A DNA stretch of 64,000 nt from Clostridiaceae bacterium (GTDB lineage Bacteria; Bacillota_I; Bacilli_A; Erysipelotrichales; Coprobacillaceae). How positions within the stretch are numbered: position 1 is the first letter of the stretch; the number at the start of each line of letters is the position of its first letter. Location of the stretch: the NCBI GenBank assembly GCA_902363625.1, contig CABJAS010000004.1, positions 218,816-282,815 on the forward strand. The letters are read 5' to 3'. A model generated the notes under the pieces. The model saw only the letters and a list, made by a program, of their open reading frames with translations. It was not told the origin of the DNA and did no database searches. This document shows, one piece after another, positions 26,768 to 34,036 of this stretch. The position numbers and the translations under genes are program-made.

Positions 26768-27621
26768 ATAGGTAAATCAATATTAGGAAGTGTAAATCCT
26801 CTTCCTTTTACTTCATGAACCTCGGAGATAATTGTAAAGGCAGTAGGATCGATGGATGCAATCCCTTCATTTAAAGCATGCAGCTGACGTTTCGATAGAA
26901 CGCACATGACGGCTTTTTGACTTTCGTTGTGAAGACCTGTGGTAATTTCCAAATAAGTCGTTCCACGATCGATATGATGGTGAATCCAATTATTGATTTC
27001 ACTGTATTTTGGAGTAATGATGACAACCTGAGTCTGAGTAGATCCCAGCATCAAGGTTCGATCAATCGCAACAGAACTGATAAACAGAATAATGAGACTG
27101 TACAGCAAGCTTTGAATATCCGTTGAAAAAGCCTGTGCCATAATAATAACGAAATCAAATGCATAAATTAAGACAGAAGTTGGAATTCCCAGCTTTTTAT
27201 TAAGTAGGATTGGGGGAATATCCATTCCTCCTGTGCTTGCCCCTTGTCGCAGGACTAAACCGATTCCCAAGCCGATAAATAATCCGCCAAAAATTGTACT
27301 GATCAGTAAATCAAATGTTGGCTGATAGAAAGCCACCAGCTGCTGGGAAATTTGCAGAAAAAGAGGATAAACGACCGTGCTGACAATGGTCAGCATAGCA
27401 AACTTCTTGCCTAAAAAAAGCAGTCCGATAATAAACATGACAATATTAATAACGAGTACCGCAAAAGAAATATCAATACCAAAGTAATTGTTTAAGGCAA
27501 AGGCAATTCCGGTTCCGCCGCCCATAATAAGATGAGTGGGAGAAACGAAAAGGCTCACGCCAAGAGCGAGCAATGCATTGCCAAGTAGTGTTGCGACTAA
27601 ATTATAAATCGATTTTTTCAT
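26764..27621 (-). CDS. YitT family membrane protein (DUF161-DUF2179)
   Basis: 285 aa. Five to six membrane segments in the first ~200 residues, with the family motif GGGTGIAFALNNYFG and GASTGGMDIPPILLNKKLG, then a soluble DUF2179 domain (VVIITPKYSEINNWIHHHIDRGTTYLEITTGLHN ... VLSKRQLHALNEGIASIDPTAFTIISEVHEVKGRGF). The biochemical role of the family is not settled. RBS TTGGAGGTT, 6 bases before ATG. Monocistronic by its flanking terminators. Confidence 0.9.
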   Translation of the reverse strand: MKKSIYNLVATLLGNALLALGVSLFVSPTHLIMGGGTGIAFALNNYFGIDISFAVLVINIVMFIIGLLFLGKKFAMLTIVSTVVYPLFLQISQQLVAFYQPTFDLLISTIFGGLFIGLGIGLVLRQGASTGGMDIPPILLNKKLGIPTSVLIYAFDFVIIMAQAFSTDIQSLLYSLIILFISSVAIDRTLMLGSTQTQVVIITPKYSEINNWIHHHIDRGTTYLEITTGLHNESQKAVMCVLSKRQLHALNEGIASIDPTAFTIISEVHEVKGRGFTLPNIDLPI

Positions 27622-27722
27622 GTTACAACCTCCAAAATAGATAATAATACATTTATTTTTAGTATGACCTGGTTTTAAATTTCTACAATTAAAACCGGTT
27701 TGTTTAAATGACTGTCAAATGA

Positions 27723-27747
27723 AAACGGTGTGTATCACACCGTTTAT
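27723..27747 (-). terminator. Terminator of the LCP gene
   Basis: AAACGGTGTG, loop TAT, CACACCGTTT overlaps the LCP stop codon, with TTTT on the minus-strand side. Confidence 0.85.
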
Positions 27748-29342
27748 TGCGCATCATTCAATCCGTTTGTCGTATCAAAATTATATTGATCATAAGGCTC
27801 ATTTGCATTAAATGAGAACTTGCTTGATGGAAGTGGATAATCTTCCAATCCCATGATACGGCGAATCTCGGTTGCTGCAGCCTGCAATGATTCTTTGTAT
27901 GGAATATAGTAGTAGATCTCTGCTCCTGCCCAATCCGTATAAATCATTGAATCATATCCGGCAATGGTGCTAGAGGAAATGGATAAAGCGGAAGTATTTG
28001 AGAATGTAGATTTTGATCCTAAACTTGTCAGCAAGCTGAATAAACCATACATATCACTTTGTTTCATGTTCGTTTGAACGTTGTTTCCTAATACAGAAAG
28101 CAAGCTATCCAGACTGGTCAGGATTTGACCGGAAGCTAATTTACTGATCATACCCTCAATCACAATTTGCTGATTGACACCACGACCAATATCACCGTTT
28201 GGTAAAGTTTTACGATGACGAGATAAAGCTAAGGCTTGTTCACCGTTTAAATGCTGATAGCCTTCATTGATACATAAGGCATCCGGTGTGTCTTTGGAAT
28301 CCTGTTCACAGAATGATAATGGAACAGTCACGTCGATTCCACCAATCGCATCGACTAGATTGACAACGGCATTAAAGTTTACTTTGACATAGTAGTTAAT
28401 CGTAATTCCTAATGTTTCTTCGAGAGAATCGATCGTACAAGTCACACCACCGGAACCGGAATGAGTGATCTTGTCATTGATGTTTCCGCGGCAGGTTACA
28501 GGAATATAGGTATCACGTGGAATAGAGATCATTGAAAGCTTCAAGGTTTTTGGATTAAATGTCGCTAACATAATCACATCGGCATTTGATCCGGAAGAAA
28601 GATCACCGTCACGAGAATCCACTCCATTAATTAAAACTGTGAATGGCTCGGTTGACATATTGACAGATGTTGATGAGTTGGAATTATCAATCGTTTGCTT
28701 ATAAGAAGCGATCTGCACAGTTGTTTTGGCAAATTCGGGATAAATTTCACCGATCATGCTTAATCCCTGCTCATCAACTGCGATCGCATCGACCTTTTTG
28801 TTCATCAAGTCTCCGGCGGCTGTAACGAAGTTGCTGTAGGTTTCAATCGTATAAGAACCTTCGGCAATTCCTTTTTTATTTAAGCCTTCGATCACCGTAC
28901 TATAGCAAGTAGTGCTTGTTGAAGATTGTAAACCAAGCTTCTTACCGGTTAATTCTTCAGGGGCAGTAATCGCAGAATCCTTTAAGGCATAGATATAGCT
29001 GTAAACATATTCCTGAGTAGAAGAGATTTTTCCCAGCTCATAATGCAAACGGAAATAAAGATAATCCGCATAAGCGATGGCGCTGCTGCAAAGAATGCTT
29101 AGTACAATCGCGAAGATCGTCAAGTTACGAATTGCTTTTTTCTTTCCCAAGATAAAGCAGAGAATAACGATCGCCGACAGCAATAAGATTACACCGCTGA
29201 TCATTAAATTGATTTTAGTTCCTAAATAGGGAGAATTAAACAGTAAAAAAATACCAACGACAGAAAAAATCAAAGGTAAATACGTCAGTATAATACAGGC
29301 GATATTTTTAAAGTTTATTCCTTCTTTTTTGTGTTTACTCAT
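27744..29342 (-). CDS. LCP (LytR-CpsA-Psr) family cell-wall glycopolymer ligase
   Basis: 532 aa. Two or three membrane helices in the first ~115 residues, then an extra extracellular region (~125-215: LTGKKLGLQSSTSTTCYSTVIEGLNKKG ... KKVDAIAVDEQGLSMIGEI) that resembles a solute-binding-protein half-domain. The LCP catalytic domain follows: INGVDSRDGDLSSGSNADVIMLATFNP, SIPRDTYIPV, KITHSG, VVNLVDAIGGIDV and LNGEQALALSRHRKTLPNGDIGRGVNQQ, with the conserved Arg and Asp residues. LCP enzymes attach teichoic acid or capsule to peptidoglycan outside the cell. It overlaps the yigZ-like gene by 8 bases, and AAGGAGGTT lies inside that gene. Confidence 0.9.
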   Translation of the reverse strand: MSKHKKEGINFKNIACIILTYLPLIFSVVGIFLLFNSPYLGTKINLMISGVILLLSAIVILCFILGKKKAIRNLTIFAIVLSILCSSAIAYADYLYFRLHYELGKISSTQEYVYSYIYALKDSAITAPEELTGKKLGLQSSTSTTCYSTVIEGLNKKGIAEGSYTIETYSNFVTAAGDLMNKKVDAIAVDEQGLSMIGEIYPEFAKTTVQIASYKQTIDNSNSSTSVNMSTEPFTVLINGVDSRDGDLSSGSNADVIMLATFNPKTLKLSMISIPRDTYIPVTCRGNINDKITHSGSGGVTCTIDSLEETLGITINYYVKVNFNAVVNLVDAIGGIDVTVPLSFCEQDSKDTPDALCINEGYQHLNGEQALALSRHRKTLPNGDIGRGVNQQIVIEGMISKLASGQILTSLDSLLSVLGNNVQTNMKQSDMYGLFSLLTSLGSKSTFSNTSALSISSSTIAGYDSMIYTDWAGAEIYYYIPYKESLQAAATEIRRIMGLEDYPLPSSKFSFNANEPYDQYNFDTTNGLNDAQ

Positions 29343-29949
29343 GAGTAACCTCCTTCTCTACGTATTCATCACGCAGATACTGTTTTTTATATTGATTTGA
29401 AGTTGTTTCCTGAATGAATTCGAAAAAATGCGGATCATCAACAAAGCATGTGTAAGTGACAGCTTCATCATACTCCTTGTTTATGACTAAAATCGCCATA
29501 GTTTTTATATAGTGATCGATGAGTTTTGTAAATGTATAATCAAAACTGATCTTGTATAAAGGCTTTAATTCGTAGATTACTAAATCAGCATTTAATAAGG
29601 TTTGACTGGTCGCCTGACTGTAGGCTCTTACTAATCCGCCGGCACCTAATTTAATTCCGCCAAAATAGCGTACAACGATAGCTAAAACATGATTTAATTC
29701 CTGTTTTTGAATAACATTTAAAATAGGCATTCCGGCTGTTTTAGCGGGTTCGCCGTCATCACTTGCTTTCATTGCCCCATCAAAGATATAAGCATAGCAG
29801 TAATGATTCGCTTCAGGATATTTATTTTTATAAAATTCTAAATAAGAAGAGACATCTTCAAGTGCTTGAAGATGAACGACAATGCCAATAAATCGTGATT
29901 TATTAACGATAATTTCATGTTCACAATTATTTTTCACAGACTTAATCAT
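29335..29949 (-). CDS. YigZ/IMPACT (UPF0029) family protein
   Basis: 204 aa. N-terminal UPF0029 domain with NKSRFIGIVV, ANHYCYAYIF, DDGEPAKTAGMPIL and RYFGGIKLGAGGLVRAY, then a DUF1949-type C-terminal domain. Eukaryotic IMPACT regulates Gcn2; the bacterial role is unclear, though it is often found near LCP genes in Firmicutes. The start follows GGAGGTGCGAC. It is first in a two-gene unit with the LCP gene. Confidence 0.9.
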   Translation of the reverse strand: MIKSVKNNCEHEIIVNKSRFIGIVVHLQALEDVSSYLEFYKNKYPEANHYCYAYIFDGAMKASDDGEPAKTAGMPILNVIQKQELNHVLAIVVRYFGGIKLGAGGLVRAYSQATSQTLLNADLVIYELKPLYKISFDYTFTKLIDHYIKTMAILVINKEYDEAVTYTCFVDDPHFFEFIQETTSNQYKKQYLRDEYVEKEVTHE

Positions 29950-30116
29950 GTCGCACCTCCAATAAAAACATTATAGAGTATAACTGTCGATTTTAAAAGG
30001 AAAACTAATATTTGTCACATAATAAAATACAAAATGTGAAATTTGTCGCACTTTTTAAGCAAAAATTTAGAGACTTTTTTTAGATTTGTGCTAATATACT
30101 TAAGGGAGGAATGAAC

Positions 30117-31001
30117 ATGTCAAAAATCGCAATACTAGCTGACAGTGGCTGTCAGATAAAAAAAGATGCCTTAATTAAAGAAGGAGTCTATATTGTTCCG
30201 TTGCAAATAACGGTGAATAATCAAAATTATTTAGATGGAATTGATATTCAATCCGAAGAAGTGTTCAATCGCATCAAAGATGAAAAATGTATCGCAACGA
30301 CTTCCCAGCCGGCAACCGGTTCTTTAGTAGAAGTTATTGCCCAAATAAAGGCAGATGGCTATGATGAAATTTTAGGAATCAGTTTAGCCTCTGGGTTATC
30401 TTCAACGATTGAAGGAATGAAGATTGCCGCAGATATGGAAGATATGCCAATTACATTAGTAGACAGCAAGGCAACAGCTGGAAATCATAAGTATTTAGTA
30501 AAAGTTGCGATGACGTTAGTTAAAGAAGGAAAAAGTGTACAAGAGATCAAGACTGTTTTAGAAGACTTAGTCAAAGATTCAGCAACCTTGATTTTAGTCA
30601 GTGACTTGCAGCATTTAAAACGCGGCGGACGTATTACGGCTTCTGTGGCAGTGCTGGGAGGTTTATTGAAAATTGTACCGGTCATGAAATTAAACGAGGA
30701 TCTTGGCGGAAAAATTGATGAATTCGATAAAGTAAGAACGATCAAAAAAGCCAATGTTCGTATTATTGAATACTTTAAAGAAAAAAATATAAATTCTCAG
30801 GATTATATATTAACACTTGAAGATGTATTAGCTACAAAGATTCGTGATGAAATGAGAGATTACGCAAAAGAAGCACTTCATAGCGACACTATACATACAG
30901 GACTGCTGCCGGCTGTGGTTGGTGTTCATATGGGAATCGGTGGCGTTGGTTATCAGTATATTCGTAAATATCAGGGAATTGAACAGTTAGAGGATGCTTA
31001 A
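30117..31001 (+). CDS. DegV family fatty-acid-binding protein
   Basis: 294 aa. ILADSGCQI, VYIVPLQITVNNQNYLDGIDI, ATTSQPATGSLVEV, GISLASGLSSTIEGMKIAA and LKRGGRITASVAVLGGLLKIVPVM are DegV hallmarks. These proteins bind fatty acids and in relatives (FakB) present them to the FakA kinase. ATG 30117 is favoured over 30111 because GGGAGGA touches the latter. No fakA gene lies in the window. Confidence 0.9.
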   Translation: MSKIAILADSGCQIKKDALIKEGVYIVPLQITVNNQNYLDGIDIQSEEVFNRIKDEKCIATTSQPATGSLVEVIAQIKADGYDEILGISLASGLSSTIEGMKIAADMEDMPITLVDSKATAGNHKYLVKVAMTLVKEGKSVQEIKTVLEDLVKDSATLILVSDLQHLKRGGRITASVAVLGGLLKIVPVMKLNEDLGGKIDEFDKVRTIKKANVRIIEYFKEKNINSQDYILTLEDVLATKIRDEMRDYAKEALHSDTIHTGLLPAVVGVHMGIGGVGYQYIRKYQGIEQLEDA

Positions 31002-31016
31002 AACATCCTTTTTTTG
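30991..31016 (+). terminator. Terminator after degV gene
   Basis: AGGATG, loop CTTAAAA, CATCCT, followed by seven T; overlaps the stop codon. Confidence 0.8.
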
Positions 31017-31041
31017 TTCATAATAGAATCAGGTGATTATA

Positions 31042-31530
31042 ATGGACGAAAGAAAAGAAATTTTAGAAAAGATATTCCAGCAAACGCAGTCAACGCTATG
31101 TGATGAAGAAACTATGCAACTGCTGTTAGGGAAAAAATATGACAGCGACAGCAAGGATGACAAGCCTTCTTTTAGTGAAAAAGCGGCAGATATGATAGCC
31201 CGCATTGCCGGAAGCTGGGCGTTTATCATTATTTTCGGGATTGTGCTGTTTAGCTGGATGTATGTCAATATCCTTTTTTTGAAATCCCCCTTTGACCCCT
31301 ATCCTTTTATTCTGCTAAATTTAGTGTTATCCTGTGTATCTGCCTTTCAGGCACCTTTAATTATGATGGCACAGAATCGACAGGATCATAAGGATCGGGT
31401 ACGGGCACGCAACGATTATATTCTAAATATTAAAACAGAAGTGATGATGGAGGATATTTATCAGAAAATAGAGAATATAATGAAAACTCAAGAAGAAATT
31501 TTAGAAAAAATAAATAACGAGACAAATTAA
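31042..31530 (+). CDS. DUF1003 membrane protein
   Basis: 162 aa. An acidic N-terminus (~50 residues), then the DUF1003 core with two membrane helices (IARIAGSWAFIIIFGIVLFSWMYVNI and PFDPYPFILLNLVLSCVSAFQAPLIMMAQNRQDHKDRVRARNDY) and a short coiled C-terminus. The function of this widespread family is unknown. ATG 31042 follows AGGTGA; the GTG at 31033 is part of that site. Confidence 0.85.
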   Translation: MDERKEILEKIFQQTQSTLCDEETMQLLLGKKYDSDSKDDKPSFSEKAADMIARIAGSWAFIIIFGIVLFSWMYVNILFLKSPFDPYPFILLNLVLSCVSAFQAPLIMMAQNRQDHKDRVRARNDYILNIKTEVMMEDIYQKIENIMKTQEEILEKINNETN

Positions 31531-31587
31531 TTTGCAATTTATCTTAAAAATGTTTAATATAGGAATATAACTTACAGGGGGTATTAT

Positions 31588-32778
31588 ATGAAATTCGAAT
31601 TTTCCAATAGAATGCGTAATGTACAGGCTTCGGCAGTCAGAGAAATATTAAAAGCGGCGTCAGATCCTAAGGTGATAAGTTTTGGCGGCGGTAATCCGGC
31701 AATGCAGGCTTTTCCGGTAGACAGCATTAAGACCATTTCGAATGAATTGTTTGAAGAAGATCCCATCAGTATGCTTCAATATGGGATTACAGAAGGCTAT
31801 GGACCGCTTCGTGAATCTGCTAAGGCATTTTTCAATCGTCATGAACAGGTTTCCAAAGAATACGATGATTTGATTATTACTTCCGGATCACAGCAGATTA
31901 TGGATTTTTTAGCTAAATGTCTATGTAATGAGGGAGATACGATTATTTGTGAAGATCCAAGCTTCTTGGGGGCTTTGAATGCTTTTAGAAGCAACGGATC
32001 AAAGCTGATCGGAGTCAGCTTAGAAGAAGATGGCATCAACATGGAAGAATTAGAGAAAGCGATGCAGCAAAAACCAACGCCTAAATTCTTATATGTGATT
32101 CCTAACTTTCAAAATCCAATGGGAACAACGATGTCATTGGAAAAAAGAAAAAAGACCTATGAACTGGCTAAGAAATATGGTGTGCTTATCTTAGAAGACA
32201 ATCCTTACGGCGATCTGCGATTTTCTTCTAAAGCCGTTCCTTCTATTAAATCAATGGATGAAGAAGGAATTGTTTTATATGCGGCAAGTTTGTCGAAGAT
32301 TATTGCACCGGGAATGCGTGTTGCCGTTGCGATCGGACATAAAGACTTATTGTCACGCTTAACAGTCGCTAAACAGGTGGCGGATGTGCATACGAATGTA
32401 TGGGCACAGCGAGTGATGGATCGTTTCTTGCGTACCACAGACATGGATCAGCATTTAAAACGCCTGCAAGCGATCTATCGTGATCAGGCGCAACTTATGC
32501 TGGATACAATCAAAGAACATTTTCATCCTTCAGTCCAATACACAAAACCCGAAGGCGGAATGTTTATCTGGGCAACTTTCCCTGATGATGTTGATGTTTT
32601 AGAGTTCATTCAAGAAGCGATCAAGCAGAATGTGGCGGTAGTACCGGGCAGTGCTTTTATGGTGGATGAGAATGCACCATGCCACAGCATTCGTTTAAAT
32701 TTCTCTACGCCAACAAAAGAAAACATTCAAAAAGGAATTAAAATATTAGGGGACTTAACCTATAAATTTTGTCGATAA
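31588..32778 (+). CDS. PLP-dependent aminotransferase (LysN/MocR-like class I)
   Basis: 396 aa. GGGNPAMQAFPVDSI, YGITEGYGPLRESAK, ITSGSQQIMDFLAKCLCNEGD, PNFQNPMGTTMSLEKRK, LEDNPYGDLRF, and the Lys motif YAASLSKIIAPGMRVA match the 2-aminoadipate/valine-pyruvate-like group of aminotransferases, without the HTH domain of MocR regulators. The amino donor and acceptor cannot be read. RBS AGGGGG. It ends in a terminator and is separate from the nrd operon. Confidence 0.86.
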   Translation: MKFEFSNRMRNVQASAVREILKAASDPKVISFGGGNPAMQAFPVDSIKTISNELFEEDPISMLQYGITEGYGPLRESAKAFFNRHEQVSKEYDDLIITSGSQQIMDFLAKCLCNEGDTIICEDPSFLGALNAFRSNGSKLIGVSLEEDGINMEELEKAMQQKPTPKFLYVIPNFQNPMGTTMSLEKRKKTYELAKKYGVLILEDNPYGDLRFSSKAVPSIKSMDEEGIVLYAASLSKIIAPGMRVAVAIGHKDLLSRLTVAKQVADVHTNVWAQRVMDRFLRTTDMDQHLKRLQAIYRDQAQLMLDTIKEHFHPSVQYTKPEGGMFIWATFPDDVDVLEFIQEAIKQNVAVVPGSAFMVDENAPCHSIRLNFSTPTKENIQKGIKILGDLTYKFCR

Positions 32779-32780
32779 TC

Positions 32781-32804
32781 GAGACCGATCCGGTCTCCTT
32801 TTTT
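32781..32804 (+). terminator. Terminator before the nrd operon
   Basis: GAGACCG, loop ATC, CGGTCTC, then a CTTTTTT tail. Confidence 0.88.
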
Positions 32805-32820
32805 AATATTTCAAAATTAA

Positions 32821-32870
32821 TTGAATATTCAACTATTGTGTGCTAATATGTTTTTAGTTGAGTGTTCAAC
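32821..32870 (+). promoter_or_regulatory. nrd operon promoter with paired TTGA-N4-TCAA operators
   Basis: TTGAAT (32821-32826), 17 bases, TAATAT (32844-32849). Operator 1 is the perfect palindrome TTGAATATTCAA (32821-32832), covering the -35 box. Operator 2 is GTTGA-GTGT-TCAAC (32857-32870), at about the transcription start. Both have the same TTGA-N4-TCAA core, a size and form typical of MarR-family sites. The first gene product carries a MarR-type domain, so autoregulation is inferred. Confidence 0.75.
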
Positions 32871-32884
32871 CATTTGGAGGGCGT

Positions 32885-34021
32885 ATGGAAAGTAATAATT
32901 ATTTGTTGATGAATTCGTCAATTTTATACCGCTGTACTCAAAAATACTATGATAAGCAATTAAATCCGTATGAGATCGGTGCCGGACAGCTTCAGTTTTT
33001 AATTATGATTTATGAAGAAGAAGGGATCACGATGCAGGCACTTGCCAACAAAGGCAACTTTGACAAAGGTACGATTACCAAAGGCATTCAGAAACTAGAA
33101 GATTTAGGTTATGTACGATCTGTAGTGAATGAACAGGATAAGCGCGTGCGCTGTTTATATACCACCGATAAAACAAAAGAAATTATCGGCAGCCTGTATT
33201 TGATTCGACGTGACTGGTGGGAACGGATTACAAAAGACATTACCCTTATAGAAGCGGAGCTTTTTGAAAGTCTTTTACAAAAAATTGCGGAGAGTGCCAG
33301 TCAGTATATGGTTGAAGAAGAAAAAGAGATTGCCTTTTTCGGAATGCAGAAACTCACATTATTAGATTATCCTGGGAAGATGGCATGTACGCTGTTTACC
33401 GGAGGATGTAATTTTAAATGTCCGTTCTGCCATAATGCCGATTTAGTTTTTTTACCGGAGAATATGGTGGAAATTAAAGGGCAGGATGTTTTAGATTATT
33501 TAAAAAAACGTCAAGGAATCTTGGAAGGGGTTTGCATCAGTGGGGGAGAACCACTCTTACATGATGAAATTGAACCTTTTTTAAGAAAAGTAAAAGCTTT
33601 AGGATATCCAATCAAATTAGATACAAACGGATGCTTTCCCGATAAAATCAAATATTTAGTAAAAGAAGGTTTAATTGATTATGTCGCTATGGATATCAAG
33701 AATTCATTTGAAAGATACCCGGAAACAATCGGGACTCAGACAATTTATATAGAGGCGATGAAAGAAAGCATAGACTATCTGTTAAGCGGAGCGGTTGACT
33801 ATGAGTTTAGAACCACGATGGTGAAAGAATTTCACACTATCGAAGATATATCAGCAATCGGAAAAATGCTGAAGGGAGCTAAGCGCTATTATCTGCAAAA
33901 CTTTATAGACGGAGAGCGTGTGATTCAAAAAGGATTGCATGGATTTACAAAGGAAGAATTGGAAGCATTTGCTAAGGTGGTAAAACCATATATTGAAACA
34001 GTGGAAATTAGGGGAATATAG
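32885..34021 (+). CDS. MarR-NrdG fusion: HTH regulator joined to anaerobic RNR activase
   Basis: 378 aa. Residues ~1-145 form a MarR-type winged helix (GAGQLQFLIMIYEEEGITMQALANKGNFDKGTITKGIQKLEDLGYVRSVVNEQDKRVRCLYTT). Residues ~150-378 are a radical SAM activase of the NrdG2 type: MQKLTLLDYPGKMACTLFTGG, cluster motif C175-N-F-K-C179-P-F-C182-H, CISGGEPLLH and KLDTNG. The activase uses S-adenosylmethionine and a [4Fe-4S] cluster to make the glycyl radical on NrdD. The start at 32885 follows TTGGAGGG; a longer frame to 32858 would overlap operator 2. No stop or frameshift separates the two parts. nrdD follows after 15 bases. Confidence 0.9.
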   Translation: MESNNYLLMNSSILYRCTQKYYDKQLNPYEIGAGQLQFLIMIYEEEGITMQALANKGNFDKGTITKGIQKLEDLGYVRSVVNEQDKRVRCLYTTDKTKEIIGSLYLIRRDWWERITKDITLIEAELFESLLQKIAESASQYMVEEEKEIAFFGMQKLTLLDYPGKMACTLFTGGCNFKCPFCHNADLVFLPENMVEIKGQDVLDYLKKRQGILEGVCISGGEPLLHDEIEPFLRKVKALGYPIKLDTNGCFPDKIKYLVKEGLIDYVAMDIKNSFERYPETIGTQTIYIEAMKESIDYLLSGAVDYEFRTTMVKEFHTIEDISAIGKMLKGAKRYYLQNFIDGERVIQKGLHGFTKEELEAFAKVVKPYIETVEIRGI

Positions 34022-34036
34022 AAAGAAGGATAAATC

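Noticed and set aside
32858..32884. Upstream extension of the MarR-NrdG reading frame
   Set aside because: It runs through the second operator and the predicted transcription start, while ATG 32885 has a good RBS.
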